This document shows, in pieces, positions 55,149 to 64,000 of a DNA stretch of 64,000 bases. Origin of the DNA: Erwinia sp. HDF1-3R (lineage in GTDB: Bacteria; Pseudomonadota; Gammaproteobacteria; Enterobacterales; Enterobacteriaceae). Every line of letters begins with the position of its first letter. Within the stretch, counting starts at the first letter, position 1. A program made the translations under genes and the position numbers. The notes below the pieces were generated by a model that was given only the letters and a program-made list of their open reading frames with translations, did no database searches and was not told where the DNA came from. The DNA is taken from contig NZ_CP155071.1 in assembly GCF_039621855.1 (NCBI RefSeq), forward strand, positions 992,001 to 1,056,000, written 5' to 3'.

Positions 55149-57124
55149 ACGCCACCTTTCGCTTCCCGGTGATCCTGCTGACGCTGTTATTTGCGCTGGC
55201 CGCGATGCTGACTTTTTATAACTTTGGTCAGCATCTGCCCCGCGACCAGTGGCTGAGGGCGCTCACTGCCCCCGATATCGATAGCGTCACGCAGATGGTG
55301 TTCCACTACAGCCTGCTGCCGCGCCTGGCGATGTCGCTGCTGGTGGGGGCCGGTCTTGGGCTGGTGGGGCTGCTGTTTCAGCAGGTGCTGCGTAATCCGC
55401 TGGCGGAGCCCACCACGCTGGGCGTCGCAACCGGCGCACAGCTGGGCCTGACGGTGGTGACGCTGTGGAGCCTGCCGGGCGGGCTGGCTACCCAGCAGAT
55501 CGCCGCCATGAGCGGGGCGATTATCGTGGGGCTGATCGTATTCGGTATCGCCTGGGGAAAACGACTTTCCCCGGTAACGCTGATCCTGGCCGGGCTGGTC
55601 CTGTCGCTCTACTGCGGGGCGGTGAATCAGCTGCTCGGGCTGTTTAACCACGATCGTCTGCAGGGGATGTTTTTATGGAGTACCGGCACCCTTAACCAGA
55701 TGGACTGGCAAAGCGTTATCTTCCTCTGGCCAAAGCTGCTGGTGGGCTTCTTGCTCTCCCTGCTGCTGCTGCGCCCGATGATGCTGATGGGGCTGGATGA
55801 TGGCGTCGCTAAAAATCTCGGGCTGGCGCTGTCGGCTGCCCGGATGGGCGTGCTGGCGCTGGCGATTATTCTCAGCGCCCAGCTGGTGAACGCCGCCGGG
55901 ATTATTGGCTTTATTGGCCTGTTTGCCCCGCTGCTGGCGAAGATGCTTGGCGCACGGCGACTGCTCAGCCGTATGCTGCTCGCCCCGCTGATTGGGATGC
56001 TGCTGCTCTGGCTGGCCGACCAGGCGGTTATCTGGCTGACCGATAACTGGCGGGAGGTGTCAACCGGCACGGCGACGGCGATTATCGGTTCACCGCTGCT
56101 GCTCTGGCTGCTGCCCCGCCTGCGCACCACCTCGGTGCCGTCTGCGGCCAGCCAGCGGGAAGGGCTGACCGGTGAGCGGCATCGCGTGCTGCAGTGGGCG
56201 GCAGTGGGCGGGGTGGCGCTGCTGCTGCTGGCGACCCTGGCACTGAGCCTGGGACGCGACGCCCATAGCTGGCAGTGGGCGACGGGCCAGCTGTGGGATC
56301 AGCTGCTGCCCTGGCGACTGCCGCGACTGTCTGCGGCGCTGGCGACCGGCATGATGCTGGGCGTAGCCGGGTGCATCGTTCAGCGGCTGACCGGCAACCC
56401 GATGGCCAGCCCTGAAGTGTTGGGCATCAGCTCGGGCGCGGCGTTTGGCGTGGTGGTCATGCTGTTTATCGTGCCCGGTGATGCCTTTGGCTGGCTGCTG
56501 CCAGCGGGTACGCTGGGCGCGGCCGCGACGCTGCTGGTTATCACCCTCGCCAGCGGAAGAGGGGGGTTCTCACCGGAACGTATGCTGCTGGCGGGGATGG
56601 CGCTGAGTACCGCCTTTGGTACGCTGCTGCTGCTATTGATGGCCAGCGGCGATCCGCGTATGGCCCAGCTGATGACCTGGATCTCTGGCTCAACCTATCA
56701 CGTTGATGCCCTCCAGGCGTGGCGTACGGCCGTCACCGCCGCGCTGCTGCTGGCACTGGTTCCGCTTTGCCGCCGCTGGCTAACCATTCTGCCGCTGGGC
56801 GGCGAGACGGCCCGTTCGCTGGGTATGGCGCTGAAATCCTCCCGGCTGCTGTTGCTGCTGCTGGCGGCAGCGCTGACTGCGGCCGCCACGCTGACGATTG
56901 GACCGCTGAGCTTTGTGGGGCTGATGGCACCGCACATTGCGCGGATGCTTGGCTTCCGCCGTACCTTGCCCCAGCAGGTGATGTCAGCGCTGCTGGGCGG
57001 TGGGCTGATGGTGATAGCGGACTGGTGTGGTCGGATGGTGGCATTCCCCGACCAGATCCCGGCGGGACTGCTGGCGACCTTTATCGGCGCGCCTTACTTT
57101 GTGTATCTGCTGCGGAAAATGTAA
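55145..57124 (+). CDS. fhuB: Ferric hydroxamate ABC transporter permease
   Basis: 659 residues: two fused FecCD-type permease halves of about 10 helices each (660 in E. coli). Each half has a family 'G-x-x-x-G-x-x-x-Q--RNPLAEP / GNPMASP' segment ('QQVLRNPLAEPTTLGVATGA' and 'QRLTGNPMASPEVLGISSGA') and a C-terminal 'GFIGLFAPLLAKML' or 'SFVGLMAPHIARML' coupling segment. Last gene of fhuACDB; convergent with hemL. Confidence 0.98.
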   Translation: MNATFRFPVILLTLLFALAAMLTFYNFGQHLPRDQWLRALTAPDIDSVTQMVFHYSLLPRLAMSLLVGAGLGLVGLLFQQVLRNPLAEPTTLGVATGAQLGLTVVTLWSLPGGLATQQIAAMSGAIIVGLIVFGIAWGKRLSPVTLILAGLVLSLYCGAVNQLLGLFNHDRLQGMFLWSTGTLNQMDWQSVIFLWPKLLVGFLLSLLLLRPMMLMGLDDGVAKNLGLALSAARMGVLALAIILSAQLVNAAGIIGFIGLFAPLLAKMLGARRLLSRMLLAPLIGMLLLWLADQAVIWLTDNWREVSTGTATAIIGSPLLLWLLPRLRTTSVPSAASQREGLTGERHRVLQWAAVGGVALLLLATLALSLGRDAHSWQWATGQLWDQLLPWRLPRLSAALATGMMLGVAGCIVQRLTGNPMASPEVLGISSGAAFGVVVMLFIVPGDAFGWLLPAGTLGAAATLLVITLASGRGGFSPERMLLAGMALSTAFGTLLLLLMASGDPRMAQLMTWISGSTYHVDALQAWRTAVTAALLLALVPLCRRWLTILPLGGETARSLGMALKSSRLLLLLLAAALTAAATLTIGPLSFVGLMAPHIARMLGFRRTLPQQVMSALLGGGLMVIADWCGRMVAFPDQIPAGLLATFIGAPYFVYLLRKM

Positions 57125-57206
57125 ACAGGAGTGCGGACAGGATGATTTACGCCAGCAGGCGTGGGCGTGGGCCTGCGCCGGTCTCCCGGGCAGGCTTTTT
57201 CGCGTT

Positions 57207-57286
57207 GGCTTCCCGTCAGGGAAGCCGGAGGGTTACGCGGATTCTCCCGATGCCGGATGCGTCATTCGCATTTGCGATCCGGGAGA
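57207..57286. terminator. Stem-loops between fhuB and hemL
   Basis: A perfect hairpin GGCTTCCC-GTCA-GGGAAGCC at 57207-57226, and a longer imperfect one at 57243-57286 with outer arms TCTCCCG/CGGGAGA and inner ATGCG/CGCAT. The second contains GCCGGATGCG, reminiscent of enterobacterial REP units, but the rest of the REP pattern is poor. No T-runs; position between convergent genes suggests mRNA end protection or Rho-aided termination. Confidence 0.45.
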
Positions 57287-57295
57287 CAGGGTGAT

Positions 57296-58579
57296 TCAGG
57301 CCAGCTTCGCGAAGCAGCGACGCGCGGCGTCGACGGTGAACTGGATATCCTGCTGGGTGTGCGCCAGCGACATAAAGCCCGCTTCAAAGGCGGAAGGAGC
57401 CAGATACACACCCTCTTCAAGCATCAGATGGAAGAACGTTTTAAAACGCTCCACATCGCACACCATCACGTCCTGATAGCGGGTGACGGTATTTGCTGAG
57501 GTAAAGAACAGGCCAAACATACCGCCGACATGGTTGACCACCAGCGGGATGTTTTCTGCTTTTGCTGCAGCCAGCAGGCCTTCTGCCAGCTGGTCGGTCA
57601 GCGCCGTCAGTCTGTCATGAGCGCCAGGTTTAGCGATTTCGCTCAGGCAGGCGAATCCGGCGGCCATGGCGATGGGGTTACCGGAAAGCGTACCCGCCTG
57701 ATAGACCGGACCGACAGGTGCCAGCGCATCCATCACCTCGCGGCGTCCACCGAAGGCCCCGACCGGCATTCCGCCGCCGATGATTTTACCCAGGCAGGTC
57801 AGATCGGGCACCACGCCGTAGTGAGCCTGCGCACCGGCCAGCGCCACGCGGAAGCCGGTCATCACTTCATCAATGATAAACAGCGCGCCAAACTCGTCAC
57901 ACAGGGCGCGCAGGCCCGGCAGGAAGTCAGGCAGCGGCGGCACGCAGTTCATGTTGCCCGCAACCGGCTCAACGATGATACAGGCTACCTCATGGGGATA
58001 CTGCTCAAAAGCCGCGCGTACCGAGTCCAGATCGTTATAGGTGCAGGTCAGGGTATGTTTGGCAAAATCAGCGGGAACACCCGGTGAATTAGGCTGGCCC
58101 AGCGTCAGTGCGCCGGATCCCGCTTTCACCAGCAGACAGTCGGCGTGGCCGTGATAGCAGCCTTCAAACTTAATGATCTTGTCGCGGCCGGTAAAACCGC
58201 GCGCCAGGCGAATGGCGCTCATGGTCGCTTCCGTACCGGAGTTGACCATTCTGACCATATCCATGGTGGGTACCAGGTCGGTTACCAGCTGCGCCATTTT
58301 TACTTCCATCTCGGTCGGTGCGCCGAAGCTCAGCCCACGTCCTGCGGCTTCGATGACCGCATCACGGATGGCGGGGTGGTTATGGCCAAGTACCATCGGC
58401 CCCCATGAACCGACATAGTCGATATAAGCTTTACCGTCGGCGTCGTACAGCCTTGCGCCGTCAGCGTGTTCGATAAAGAGCGGTACACCGCCAACGCCGG
58501 TAAAGGCGCGTACCGGCGAGTTAACGCCGCCGGGAATTAGTTGCTGTGCCTGAGCATACAAATTTTCAGACTTACTCAT
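57296..58579 (-). CDS. hemL: Glutamate-1-semialdehyde 2,1-aminomutase
   Basis: 427 residues. PLP enzyme making 5-aminolevulinate in haem synthesis. '[19 protein letters not shown]', '[20 protein letters not shown]', '[20 protein letters not shown]', '[10 protein letters not shown]', the PLP lysine in '[17 protein letters not shown]' and '[16 protein letters not shown]' are all typical. Divergent from clcA. Confidence 0.98.
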   Translation of the reverse strand: MSKSENLYAQAQQLIPGGVNSPVRAFTGVGGVPLFIEHADGARLYDADGKAYIDYVGSWGPMVLGHNHPAIRDAVIEAAGRGLSFGAPTEMEVKMAQLVTDLVPTMDMVRMVNSGTEATMSAIRLARGFTGRDKIIKFEGCYHGHADCLLVKAGSGALTLGQPNSPGVPADFAKHTLTCTYNDLDSVRAAFEQYPHEVACIIVEPVAGNMNCVPPLPDFLPGLRALCDEFGALFIIDEVMTGFRVALAGAQAHYGVVPDLTCLGKIIGGGMPVGAFGGRREVMDALAPVGPVYQAGTLSGNPIAMAAGFACLSEIAKPGAHDRLTALTDQLAEGLLAAAKAENIPLVVNHVGGMFGLFFTSANTVTRYQDVMVCDVERFKTFFHLMLEEGVYLAPSAFEAGFMSLAHTQQDIQFTVDAARRCFAKLA

Positions 58580-58745
58580 GGTTCCGCTCCTGAGGATTTG
58601 CTAAGAAAACCCCGCCATTCTAAGGAACATGGCGGCGGGTTAAAAGATAAGACGCGCGTTAATGCGCAACGCTGCTGATTTTTCATAAGACATTGCGCGG
58701 ATGCTGAGTATGATATCCCCTCTGTTAGAACACATTGTAACCCCT

Positions 58746-60182
58746 ATGAACTCAGCGTCCCCTTCTACCGATACGTTGTCCTCCGTTCCCGCCCGACGCG
58801 GCGACTTTCTTCGCCTACTGCTCAAGCGAGATAAAACACCGGTGGCGGTGCTGGTTCTCGCCGGCGTGGTGGGAATGCTGGCTGGCCTGCTGGGGGTAGG
58901 GTTTGAAAAGGCCGTCCTCTGGGTCACGACCCGGCGTTTGTCTTTGCTGGCCGCCCTTGATGCGCACTGGCTGCTGTTTCCGCTGGCTTTTATTCTCTCG
59001 GCGCTGCTGGCCGTGGCGGGCTACTGGCTGGTCCAGCGCTTTGCGCCTGAGGCCTCTGGATCCGGTATTCCCGAAATAGAGGGAGCGCTTGAAGAGCTGA
59101 GACCCGTACGCTGGTGGCGGGTTATTCCGGTCAAGTTTATCGGCGGTATGGGCACGCTGGGGGCTGGGATGGTGCTGGGGCGGGAGGGACCGACCGTACA
59201 GATGGGCGGAAATCTGGGGCGGATGGTGCTGGATATTTTCCGCATGAAAAGCGCGGAGTCGCGGCACTCTCTGCTGGCAACGGGCGCGGCGGCGGGGCTG
59301 GCAGCGGCTTTTAATGCGCCGCTGGCCGGGATCCTGTTTATTATTGAAGAGATGCGGCTGCAATTTCGCTACAGCGTAATATCAATCAAAGCGGTGTTTA
59401 TTGGCGTCATTGCCTCCAGCGTGGTTTTCCGTATCTTCAACGGCGAAGGGGCGGTAATCAACGTCGGCAAACTGGCCAGCGCGCCGGTCAATACGCTGTG
59501 GCTCTACCTGCTGCTGGGGATGATTTTCGGCATAGTGGGCGTACTGTTTAACGCGCTAATCTTTAAATCGCAGGCCCTGTTCCAGCGGCTGTATGGCGAC
59601 AGTCGGCACAAGCTGTTGTGGGTTGGGGCTGCGCTGGGAGGCGTGTGCGGCGTGCTGGGTATGATTGAACCCGAGGCGGCTGGCGGAGGGTTTGCCCTGA
59701 TCCCGATTGCGGCGGCGGGTCATTATACCGTGGGTATGCTGCTGTTTATTTTCATCACGCGTATCCTAACCACGCTGCTCTGTTTTGGCTCCGGCGCGCC
59801 CGGCGGTATTTTTGCCCCGATGCTGGCGCTGGGTACGCTGCTGGGAACGGCGTTTGGCCTGGTTAGCGCTGCGCTGTTTCCTGCTTATCATCTTGACGCG
59901 GGCACCTTTGCGATAGCCGGTATGGGCGCGCTGTTTGCCGCCTCCGTCCGCGCGCCGCTGACCGGTATCGTGCTGGTGCTGGAAATGACCGATAACTATC
60001 AGCTCATCTTACCCATGATTATCACCTGCCTGGGCGCCACGCTGCTGGCTCAGTTCCTCGGCGGTAAACCGCTCTACTCGTCGCTGCTGGCGCGTATTCT
60101 GGAAAGGCAGCAAAAAAAAGAGGATTGCGCACTGGCCGCACGGAATGCCACCCTGTCTGCGGGTAAACAGGCTGATACTTGA
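58746..60182 (+). CDS. clcA: H+/Cl- exchange transporter ClcA
   Basis: 478 residues from [20 protein letters not shown] (473 in E. coli). ATGs at 58701 and 58710 are also in frame and none of the three has a strong ribosome site, so the start is uncertain. Selectivity motifs: '[11 protein letters not shown]', '[19 protein letters not shown]' with the gating Glu, '[12 protein letters not shown]' with the proton Glu, '[14 protein letters not shown]' and 'KPLYSSLL' with the chloride Tyr. Two-chloride-for-one-proton exchanger used in acid resistance. Confidence 0.95.
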   Translation: MNSASPSTDTLSSVPARRGDFLRLLLKRDKTPVAVLVLAGVVGMLAGLLGVGFEKAVLWVTTRRLSLLAALDAHWLLFPLAFILSALLAVAGYWLVQRFAPEASGSGIPEIEGALEELRPVRWWRVIPVKFIGGMGTLGAGMVLGREGPTVQMGGNLGRMVLDIFRMKSAESRHSLLATGAAAGLAAAFNAPLAGILFIIEEMRLQFRYSVISIKAVFIGVIASSVVFRIFNGEGAVINVGKLASAPVNTLWLYLLLGMIFGIVGVLFNALIFKSQALFQRLYGDSRHKLLWVGAALGGVCGVLGMIEPEAAGGGFALIPIAAAGHYTVGMLLFIFITRILTTLLCFGSGAPGGIFAPMLALGTLLGTAFGLVSAALFPAYHLDAGTFAIAGMGALFAASVRAPLTGIVLVLEMTDNYQLILPMIITCLGATLLAQFLGGKPLYSSLLARILERQQKKEDCALAARNATLSAGKQADT

Positions 60183-60272
60183 TTGCTATACGGGTGTATT
60201 GGATAATGGTGCACATGATGGTCGATTTATGACCTGTAAGGCTTCCTGCCTTAATGCATACTGGAGTATTAA

Positions 60273-60617
60273 ATGAGTGATGAAATGGCTCTGCCCCTGC
60301 AATTTACCGACGCAGCGGCCAGTAAAGTTAAGAATCTGATTTCAGATGAAGAAAATCCTGAGCTGAAGCTGCGGGTCTACATCACCGGTGGCGGCTGCAG
60401 CGGCTTTCAGTATGGGTTCACCTTTGACGATAAAGTGAATGACGGTGACATGACCATCGAGAAATCGGGTGTTTCACTGGTGGTCGATCCGATGAGCCTG
60501 CAATACCTGGTGGGGGGATCGGTGGACTACACCGAAGGGCTGGAAGGATCGCGATTCATCGTAACTAACCCCAATGCCAAAACCACCTGCGGGTGTGGTT
60601 CCTCTTTCAGTATCTGA
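60273..60617 (+). CDS. erpA: Iron-sulfur cluster insertion protein ErpA
   Basis: 114 residues, as in E. coli. A-type Fe-S carrier with the three ligand cysteines at 42 (GGGCSGFQY), 106 and 108 (TTCGCGSSF). Delivers clusters to IspG/IspH and respiratory enzymes. GGAG precedes the ATG by 7 nt. Confidence 0.98.
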   Translation: MSDEMALPLQFTDAAASKVKNLISDEENPELKLRVYITGGGCSGFQYGFTFDDKVNDGDMTIEKSGVSLVVDPMSLQYLVGGSVDYTEGLEGSRFIVTNPNAKTTCGCGSSFSI

Positions 60618-60628
60618 CTCTGCTTTGG

Positions 60629-60655
60629 TGCCCCGGAGAGATTGCTCCCGGGGCA
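60629..60655. terminator. Hairpin after erpA
   Basis: Perfect 8-bp stem TGCCCCGG / CCGGGGCA with an 11-nt loop, then TATTCTTTCTTT on the + strand; 11 nt after the erpA stop. Confidence 0.8.
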
Positions 60656-60679
60656 TATTCTTTCTTTGCCTTGCTGCAT

Positions 60680-60931
60680 TTACCACTCAACCGTCATCAA
60701 TGTTGTTCCGCTTTGAGAGGCCTCCGTTGAAATAACGGTCTGGGTCACTTTCGGCTGTGCGTCATGTAACCGACCACAGTTGACTGCGCGAGAAGATGCT
60801 GGCGTCGTGCTTTGCCCGTCAATGTAACACTGCGGGTAAATGGTCAGTTTGACCCCGATGCTGCCGGTAATGGATGCAGCGCAGGCGCGACCAGCCATAA
60901 TCAGGCCAAGGGCCAGATAAACGGCTTTCAT
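60680..60931 (-). CDS. Small exported protein, SCPU/fimbrial-like N-terminus
   Basis: 83 residues. Signal peptide MKAVYLALGLIMAGRACA, then 'ASITGSIGVKLTIYPQCYID', which looks like the first strands of spore-coat-U/Csu-type fimbrial subunits (x-G-x-I-x-V-x-L-T-I-x-x-x-C). A second Cys in 'AVNCGRLHD' could pair. It ends 'TLMTVEW', a plausible last strand. It is much shorter than a full Csu subunit (about 150-180), so it may be a mini-domain or an unrelated small periplasmic protein. It replaces yadS of the E. coli order. Confidence 0.6.
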   Translation of the reverse strand: MKAVYLALGLIMAGRACAASITGSIGVKLTIYPQCYIDGQSTTPASSRAVNCGRLHDAQPKVTQTVISTEASQSGTTLMTVEW

Positions 60932-61074
60932 GATGTTTTATTTCCTGGTGTAAAAAATCAGGGCTTATGCCCAAAGGAGCGCGCGGAAGTTAAAATACTC
61001 ACCGGCTCTCTATGATGTTAACGACTCTATTTACCGAAGCTTTAACCGTTTCTGATACCGTTTTTAAGCTTCAC

Positions 61075-61872
61075 TTATCGCTCAGGGTGCAGACTACTGC
61101 ATAATTGTTGAGCAGCCAGGATAATACGCGGACCTGCCCGACTAAACCAGTCATCATTGATAACAATCACTGGCACGTTTAGCTGGGGTTGCCAGAAATC
61201 CTGCACCACCCCGGCCTGCGCTTCTTTTCCTGGGGTAATAATCGCCGCCGGATGTCGCAGCAGAACCTGCTCGCGACTCACCTGCGGCCATGCCACCCGA
61301 CTGTCAGCAAAGATATTTACTCCGCCGCACAGCGAAAGAATGTGGTTCTGCAACGTATGGCCGGAGGCGGTAAAGAGGGGGTGCTGGCCAAACTGCAGAA
61401 AGACGGCCCTGGGCGCCGCCCCCGTATAGCGCTGGCGCAGCCTGTCCCGCTGGCGCTCAAGCTGGGAGGCCGCCTGCTCCGCGCTTTCAGGGTGCGGGCT
61501 CCAGACCTTTAGCTGGCGTACGGTGGCAATAATTTGATCGAGGCTGACGGGGTCAATCCACTCCACCCGGAGGCCAAACGCACGAAGCTGGTCAACCTGG
61601 CGCTGCGGGTTGCCGCCGCGCCAGGCCAGTACCACATCCGGTTTAAGTGCAATGATGCGTTCGGTATTGATTCCCTGCCAGCTGGCAACCTGCTCAATGC
61701 CTGCTGCCGCCGGGGGATAGTTGGAATACGTGCTGACGGCCACTGGCGTAATACCGGCGGCAAAGGCCAGTTCGGTCAGATTCGGTGCCAGGGTTACCAC
61801 CCTCGGCACCGGAGCCGCCGCTGCGGCGAATACCAGCCCCCACAGCAGCAGAAGTACGCGATAGTTAGCCAC
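61075..61872 (-). CDS. btuF: Vitamin B12 periplasmic binding protein BtuF
   Basis: 265 residues from a GTG start ([15 protein letters not shown]) that overlaps the mtnN stop by 8 nt; E. coli starts at the same place with ATG. Signal peptide to about residue 21 ([11 protein letters not shown]). Binding-protein motifs '[20 protein letters not shown]', '[20 protein letters not shown]' and '[10 protein letters not shown]'. Delivers cobalamin to BtuCD, not encoded here. Translation is probably coupled to mtnN. Confidence 0.95.
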   Translation of the reverse strand: MANYRVLLLLWGLVFAAAAAPVPRVVTLAPNLTELAFAAGITPVAVSTYSNYPPAAAGIEQVASWQGINTERIIALKPDVVLAWRGGNPQRQVDQLRAFGLRVEWIDPVSLDQIIATVRQLKVWSPHPESAEQAASQLERQRDRLRQRYTGAAPRAVFLQFGQHPLFTASGHTLQNHILSLCGGVNIFADSRVAWPQVSREQVLLRHPAAIITPGKEAQAGVVQDFWQPQLNVPVIVINDDWFSRAGPRIILAAQQLCSSLHPER

Positions 61873-62563
61873 GCGACAGGTGCGTGAGCAGCGTTTCAAC
61901 CATCAGCGATGACTGGGCTGCGGCAACGGAGAGGAACTCTTCAAAACTGACGTGGGATTCACGATCCGCCACGTCAGAGATAGCGCGAACCACGACAAAG
62001 GGTGTGCCAAACTGGTGGCAGACGTGGGCGATGGCGGTAGCTTCCATTTCAACGGCGATGGCTTTTGGAAAGTGGGTACGAATCTGCGTCAGCGGGCCGG
62101 CACCGTTAATAAAAGCATCGCCGCTGACGACCAGACCACGAACGGCATTCAGCCCGAGCTGGCTGATGCAGGCTTCTGCGGCTTCAATCAGCGCAGCATC
62201 AGCGGTGAAGGCCGCCGGGCAGCCGGCCATCTGTCCCAGCTCGTAGCCAAAGGCGGTGACATCGGCGTCGTGGTAGCGAACTTCGTCAGACACCACAATA
62301 TCACCCACGTTCAGCGTGGGGGCCAGGCCGCCCGCAGAGCCCGTATTAATAATAAAGTCAGGTTTGCAGCGCTCAAGCAGCAGGGCGGTGCCCATTGCAG
62401 CCGAAACCTTGCCAATGCCCGATTTGAGCAGGGCCACTTCAACACCGTTCAGCGTACCGGTGTAAATTTCGCAGCCCGCCAGCGTCAGCGTCTGACGGTT
62501 TTCGATTTTGTCGCGCAGCAGGGTAACTTCCTGCTCCATTGCACCAATAATGCCTGCTTTCAT
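61865..62563 (-). CDS. mtnN: 5'-methylthioadenosine/S-adenosylhomocysteine nucleosidase
   Basis: 232 residues from [21 protein letters not shown]. coli length. The long upstream extension to 62692 is not used. Catalytic residues Glu12, Glu174 ('[12 protein letters not shown]') and Asp197 ('[11 protein letters not shown]') are present. Cleaves MTA made by SpeE and the SAH of methylation, so it completes polyamine by-product recycling. Divergent from dgt. Confidence 0.98.
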   Translation of the reverse strand: MKAGIIGAMEQEVTLLRDKIENRQTLTLAGCEIYTGTLNGVEVALLKSGIGKVSAAMGTALLLERCKPDFIINTGSAGGLAPTLNVGDIVVSDEVRYHDADVTAFGYELGQMAGCPAAFTADAALIEAAEACISQLGLNAVRGLVVSGDAFINGAGPLTQIRTHFPKAIAVEMEATAIAHVCHQFGTPFVVVRAISDVADRESHVSFEEFLSVAAAQSSLMVETLLTHLSRG

Positions 62564-62690
62564 AGAGATACTCGCTAATGTGGTGGAAATTTCCTGTCTT
62601 TTCAGCGCATAGTCTAGCATGGCAGGATACAGGACATAATCCACAAAACGCACCTCCAGCGGGTATCGGGTGGAAAAAGGGGACCCAGGC

Positions 62691-64000
62691 ATGAACGATA
62701 TCGACTTCAGGAAAAAAATTAATTATCAGCGCCGCTACCATCCCCAGACGGGGCAAAAAGACGAGCATGAAATTTTACGTATTTTCGAAAGCGATCGTGG
62801 GCGTATTATCAATTCTGCGGCCATTCGTCGGCTCCAGCAGAAAACGCAGGTCTTCCCACTGGAACGCAATGCGGCGGTGCGTTCCCGTCTGACCCACTCT
62901 CTGGAGGTGCAGCAGGTAGGCCGCTATATTGCCAAAGAAGTGCTCACCCGCCTTAAAGAGCTGGATAAGCTGGAGAAATATGGTCTTTCACAGCTGACCG
63001 GGCCATTTGAAAGTATCGTGGAAATGGCCTGCCTGATGCATGACATTGGTAACCCGCCTTTCGGACACTTCGGCGAATCGGCGATCAATGACTGGTTTAC
63101 GCAGCGGCTGGATGCGACTCACCGGCCAGATAATGCACGGGCCGACCGCTGTGAACCCGAAGTGCTGCGTTATCAGACCGATGGATTTAACGATCTCCGG
63201 GCGAAGATCCGCCAGGACCTTTCACATTTTGAGGGCAATGCGCAGGCGATCCGCATGGTGCACTCACTGCTGAAAATGAATCTCACCTGGGCCCAGGTCG
63301 GCTGCATATTTAAATATACCCGCCCGGCCTGGTTCAATGGCGAAATACCCGCCACGCATGATTATTTGATGAAGAAGCCCGGCTATTATCTTTCAGAAGA
63401 GGAGTATGTCGGTCGGCTGCGTAAAGAGCTCGATCTTCAGCCTCACTGTCGTTTTCCTCTGACCTATATTATGGAGGCCGCCGACGATATTTCTTATTGC
63501 GTGGCGGATTTAGAGGATGCGGTGGAGAAAAAGATTTTCACCGTCGAACAGCTTTATGAACACCTGTTTGCTCTTTGGCCGGACCACCAGCCCAACGATC
63601 TGTTTCAGCTGGTGGTGACCAGCGCGCTGGAAAAATCCCGTAGCCAGCAGTTTAGCCGCAGCAGTGAGGATCAGTTCTTTATGTATCTGCGGGTGAATAC
63701 CGTGGCCAGACTGGTGCCGCATACCGCCAGCCGCTTTATCGATAATATGTCGGCGGTCTTTAGCGGTGAATTTAATGCGGCGCTCCTGGAGGATGGCAGT
63801 CCCCAGCATCAGTTATTGGAAATCTTCAAAAAAGTCGCCTTCAGTCATGTATTTAACCATCCTGACGTCGAGCAGCTTGAGCTACAGGGATACCGTGTCA
63901 TTAGCGGCCTGCTGGATATTTATCGCCCGCTCTTAGCGCTCAGCAGGGAGGAATTTTCCGAGCTGATGGAAAAAGACTACCTAAAACACTTTCCTATTGA
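62691..64000 (+). CDS. dgt: dGTP triphosphohydrolase, 3' end cut off by the window
   Basis: Frame open from ATG ([20 protein letters not shown]) to the window end, 436 codons of about 505. AAGGGGA lies 8-9 nt upstream. HD-domain metal motif '[16 protein letters not shown]' and '[20 protein letters not shown]' (His, His-Asp). '[19 protein letters not shown]' supplies the last metal Asp. Hydrolyses dGTP to deoxyguanosine and triphosphate. The C-terminus cannot be checked. Confidence 0.97.
   Translation, partial: MNDIDFRKKINYQRRYHPQTGQKDEHEILRIFESDRGRIINSAAIRRLQQKTQVFPLERNAAVRSRLTHSLEVQQVGRYIAKEVLTRLKELDKLEKYGLSQLTGPFESIVEMACLMHDIGNPPFGHFGESAINDWFTQRLDATHRPDNARADRCEPEVLRYQTDGFNDLRAKIRQDLSHFEGNAQAIRMVHSLLKMNLTWAQVGCIFKYTRPAWFNGEIPATHDYLMKKPGYYLSEEEYVGRLRKELDLQPHCRFPLTYIMEAADDISYCVADLEDAVEKKIFTVEQLYEHLFALWPDHQPNDLFQLVVTSALEKSRSQQFSRSSEDQFFMYLRVNTVARLVPHTASRFIDNMSAVFSGEFNAALLEDGSPQHQLLEIFKKVAFSHVFNHPDVEQLELQGYRVISGLLDIYRPLLALSREEFSELMEKDYLKHFPI

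Noticed and set aside
57252-57286. REP/BIME element between fhuB and hemL.
   Set aside because: Only GCCGGATGCG matches a REP arm; the opposite arm and the usual central pattern are missing, so it is listed only as a stem-loop.
61873-62691. A cobalamin riboswitch near btuF or mtnN.
   Set aside because: btuF overlaps mtnN, and the mtnN-dgt gap (about 127 bp) shows no B12-box-like sequence.

Overview
The window is chromosomal DNA from an enterobacterium, most likely Erwiniaceae (Erwinia/Pantoea-like). The backbone follows the E. coli K-12 order nadC-ampD-ampE-aroP-pdhR-aceE-aceF-lpdA-acnB-yacL-speD-speE-yacC-cueO-hpt-can-yadG-yadH-panD-panC-panB-folK-pcnB-gluQ-dksA-sfsA-thpR-hrpB-mrcB-fhuACDB-hemL-clcA-erpA-btuF-mtnN-dgt almost without rearrangement, and the proteins are close to E. 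coli in length and motifs. The family assignment is an inference from gene content (plant-glycan genes, a secreted beta-helix protein, no gcd, no yadS), not from a database search. Both ends are cut: nadC at the left and dgt at the right.

Housekeeping blocks, left to right: NAD synthesis (nadC), peptidoglycan recycling (ampD-ampE), aromatic amino acid uptake (aroP), the pyruvate dehydrogenase operon with its repressor (pdhR-aceE-aceF-lpdA), aconitase B, spermidine synthesis (speE-speD), copper oxidase under a CueR-type promoter (cueO), purine salvage (hpt), carbonic anhydrase (can), an ABC-2 exporter (yadGH), pantothenate synthesis (panB, panC, panD), folate (folK), poly(A) polymerase with a probable AUU start (pcnB), the dksA-gluQ pair, tRNA and RNA end-processing genes, PBP1b (mrcB), ferric hydroxamate uptake (fhuACDB, Fur box), haem (hemL), chloride/proton exchange (clcA), Fe-S assembly (erpA), vitamin B12 binding (btuF), methylthioadenosine recycling (mtnN) and dGTPase (dgt).

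Accessory DNA sits at the joints of this backbone. (1) ampE|aroP: a GPH-family sugar transporter and a GH43 glycosidase, with a possible CRP site. (2) lpdA|acnB, 13.7-16.1 kb: an orphan type VI secretion cargo cassette (Hcp, a Tlde1-type L,D-transpeptidase-like toxin and a signal-peptide-bearing putative immunity protein) between IS150-like remnants. (3) acnB|yacL: an unrecognised exported protein. (4) cueO|hpt, 24.6-33.2 kb, where E. coli has gcd: a secreted beta-helix protein, a UbiD/UbiX decarboxylase pair with a DUF554 membrane protein and a divergent LysR regulator, a Cys/Met PLP enzyme, an IS3-family scrap, and an overlapping STM2901-like/DUF1493 pair of unknown function. (5) yadH|panD: a 541-residue protein with a Ser/Asn-rich N-terminus and an internal 19-residue repeat, perhaps a secreted effector. 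(6) panD|panC: five contiguous degenerate 35-bp repeats. (7) erpA|btuF: a small exported protein in place of yadS.

No rRNA, tRNA, CRISPR array, intact insertion sequence, prophage or replication origin was seen. The most interesting items are the orphan Hcp-Tlde1-immunity cassette, the STM2901-like/DUF1493 pair, the effector-like protein, the panC-panD repeats and a perfect 16-bp hairpin in front of aceE.
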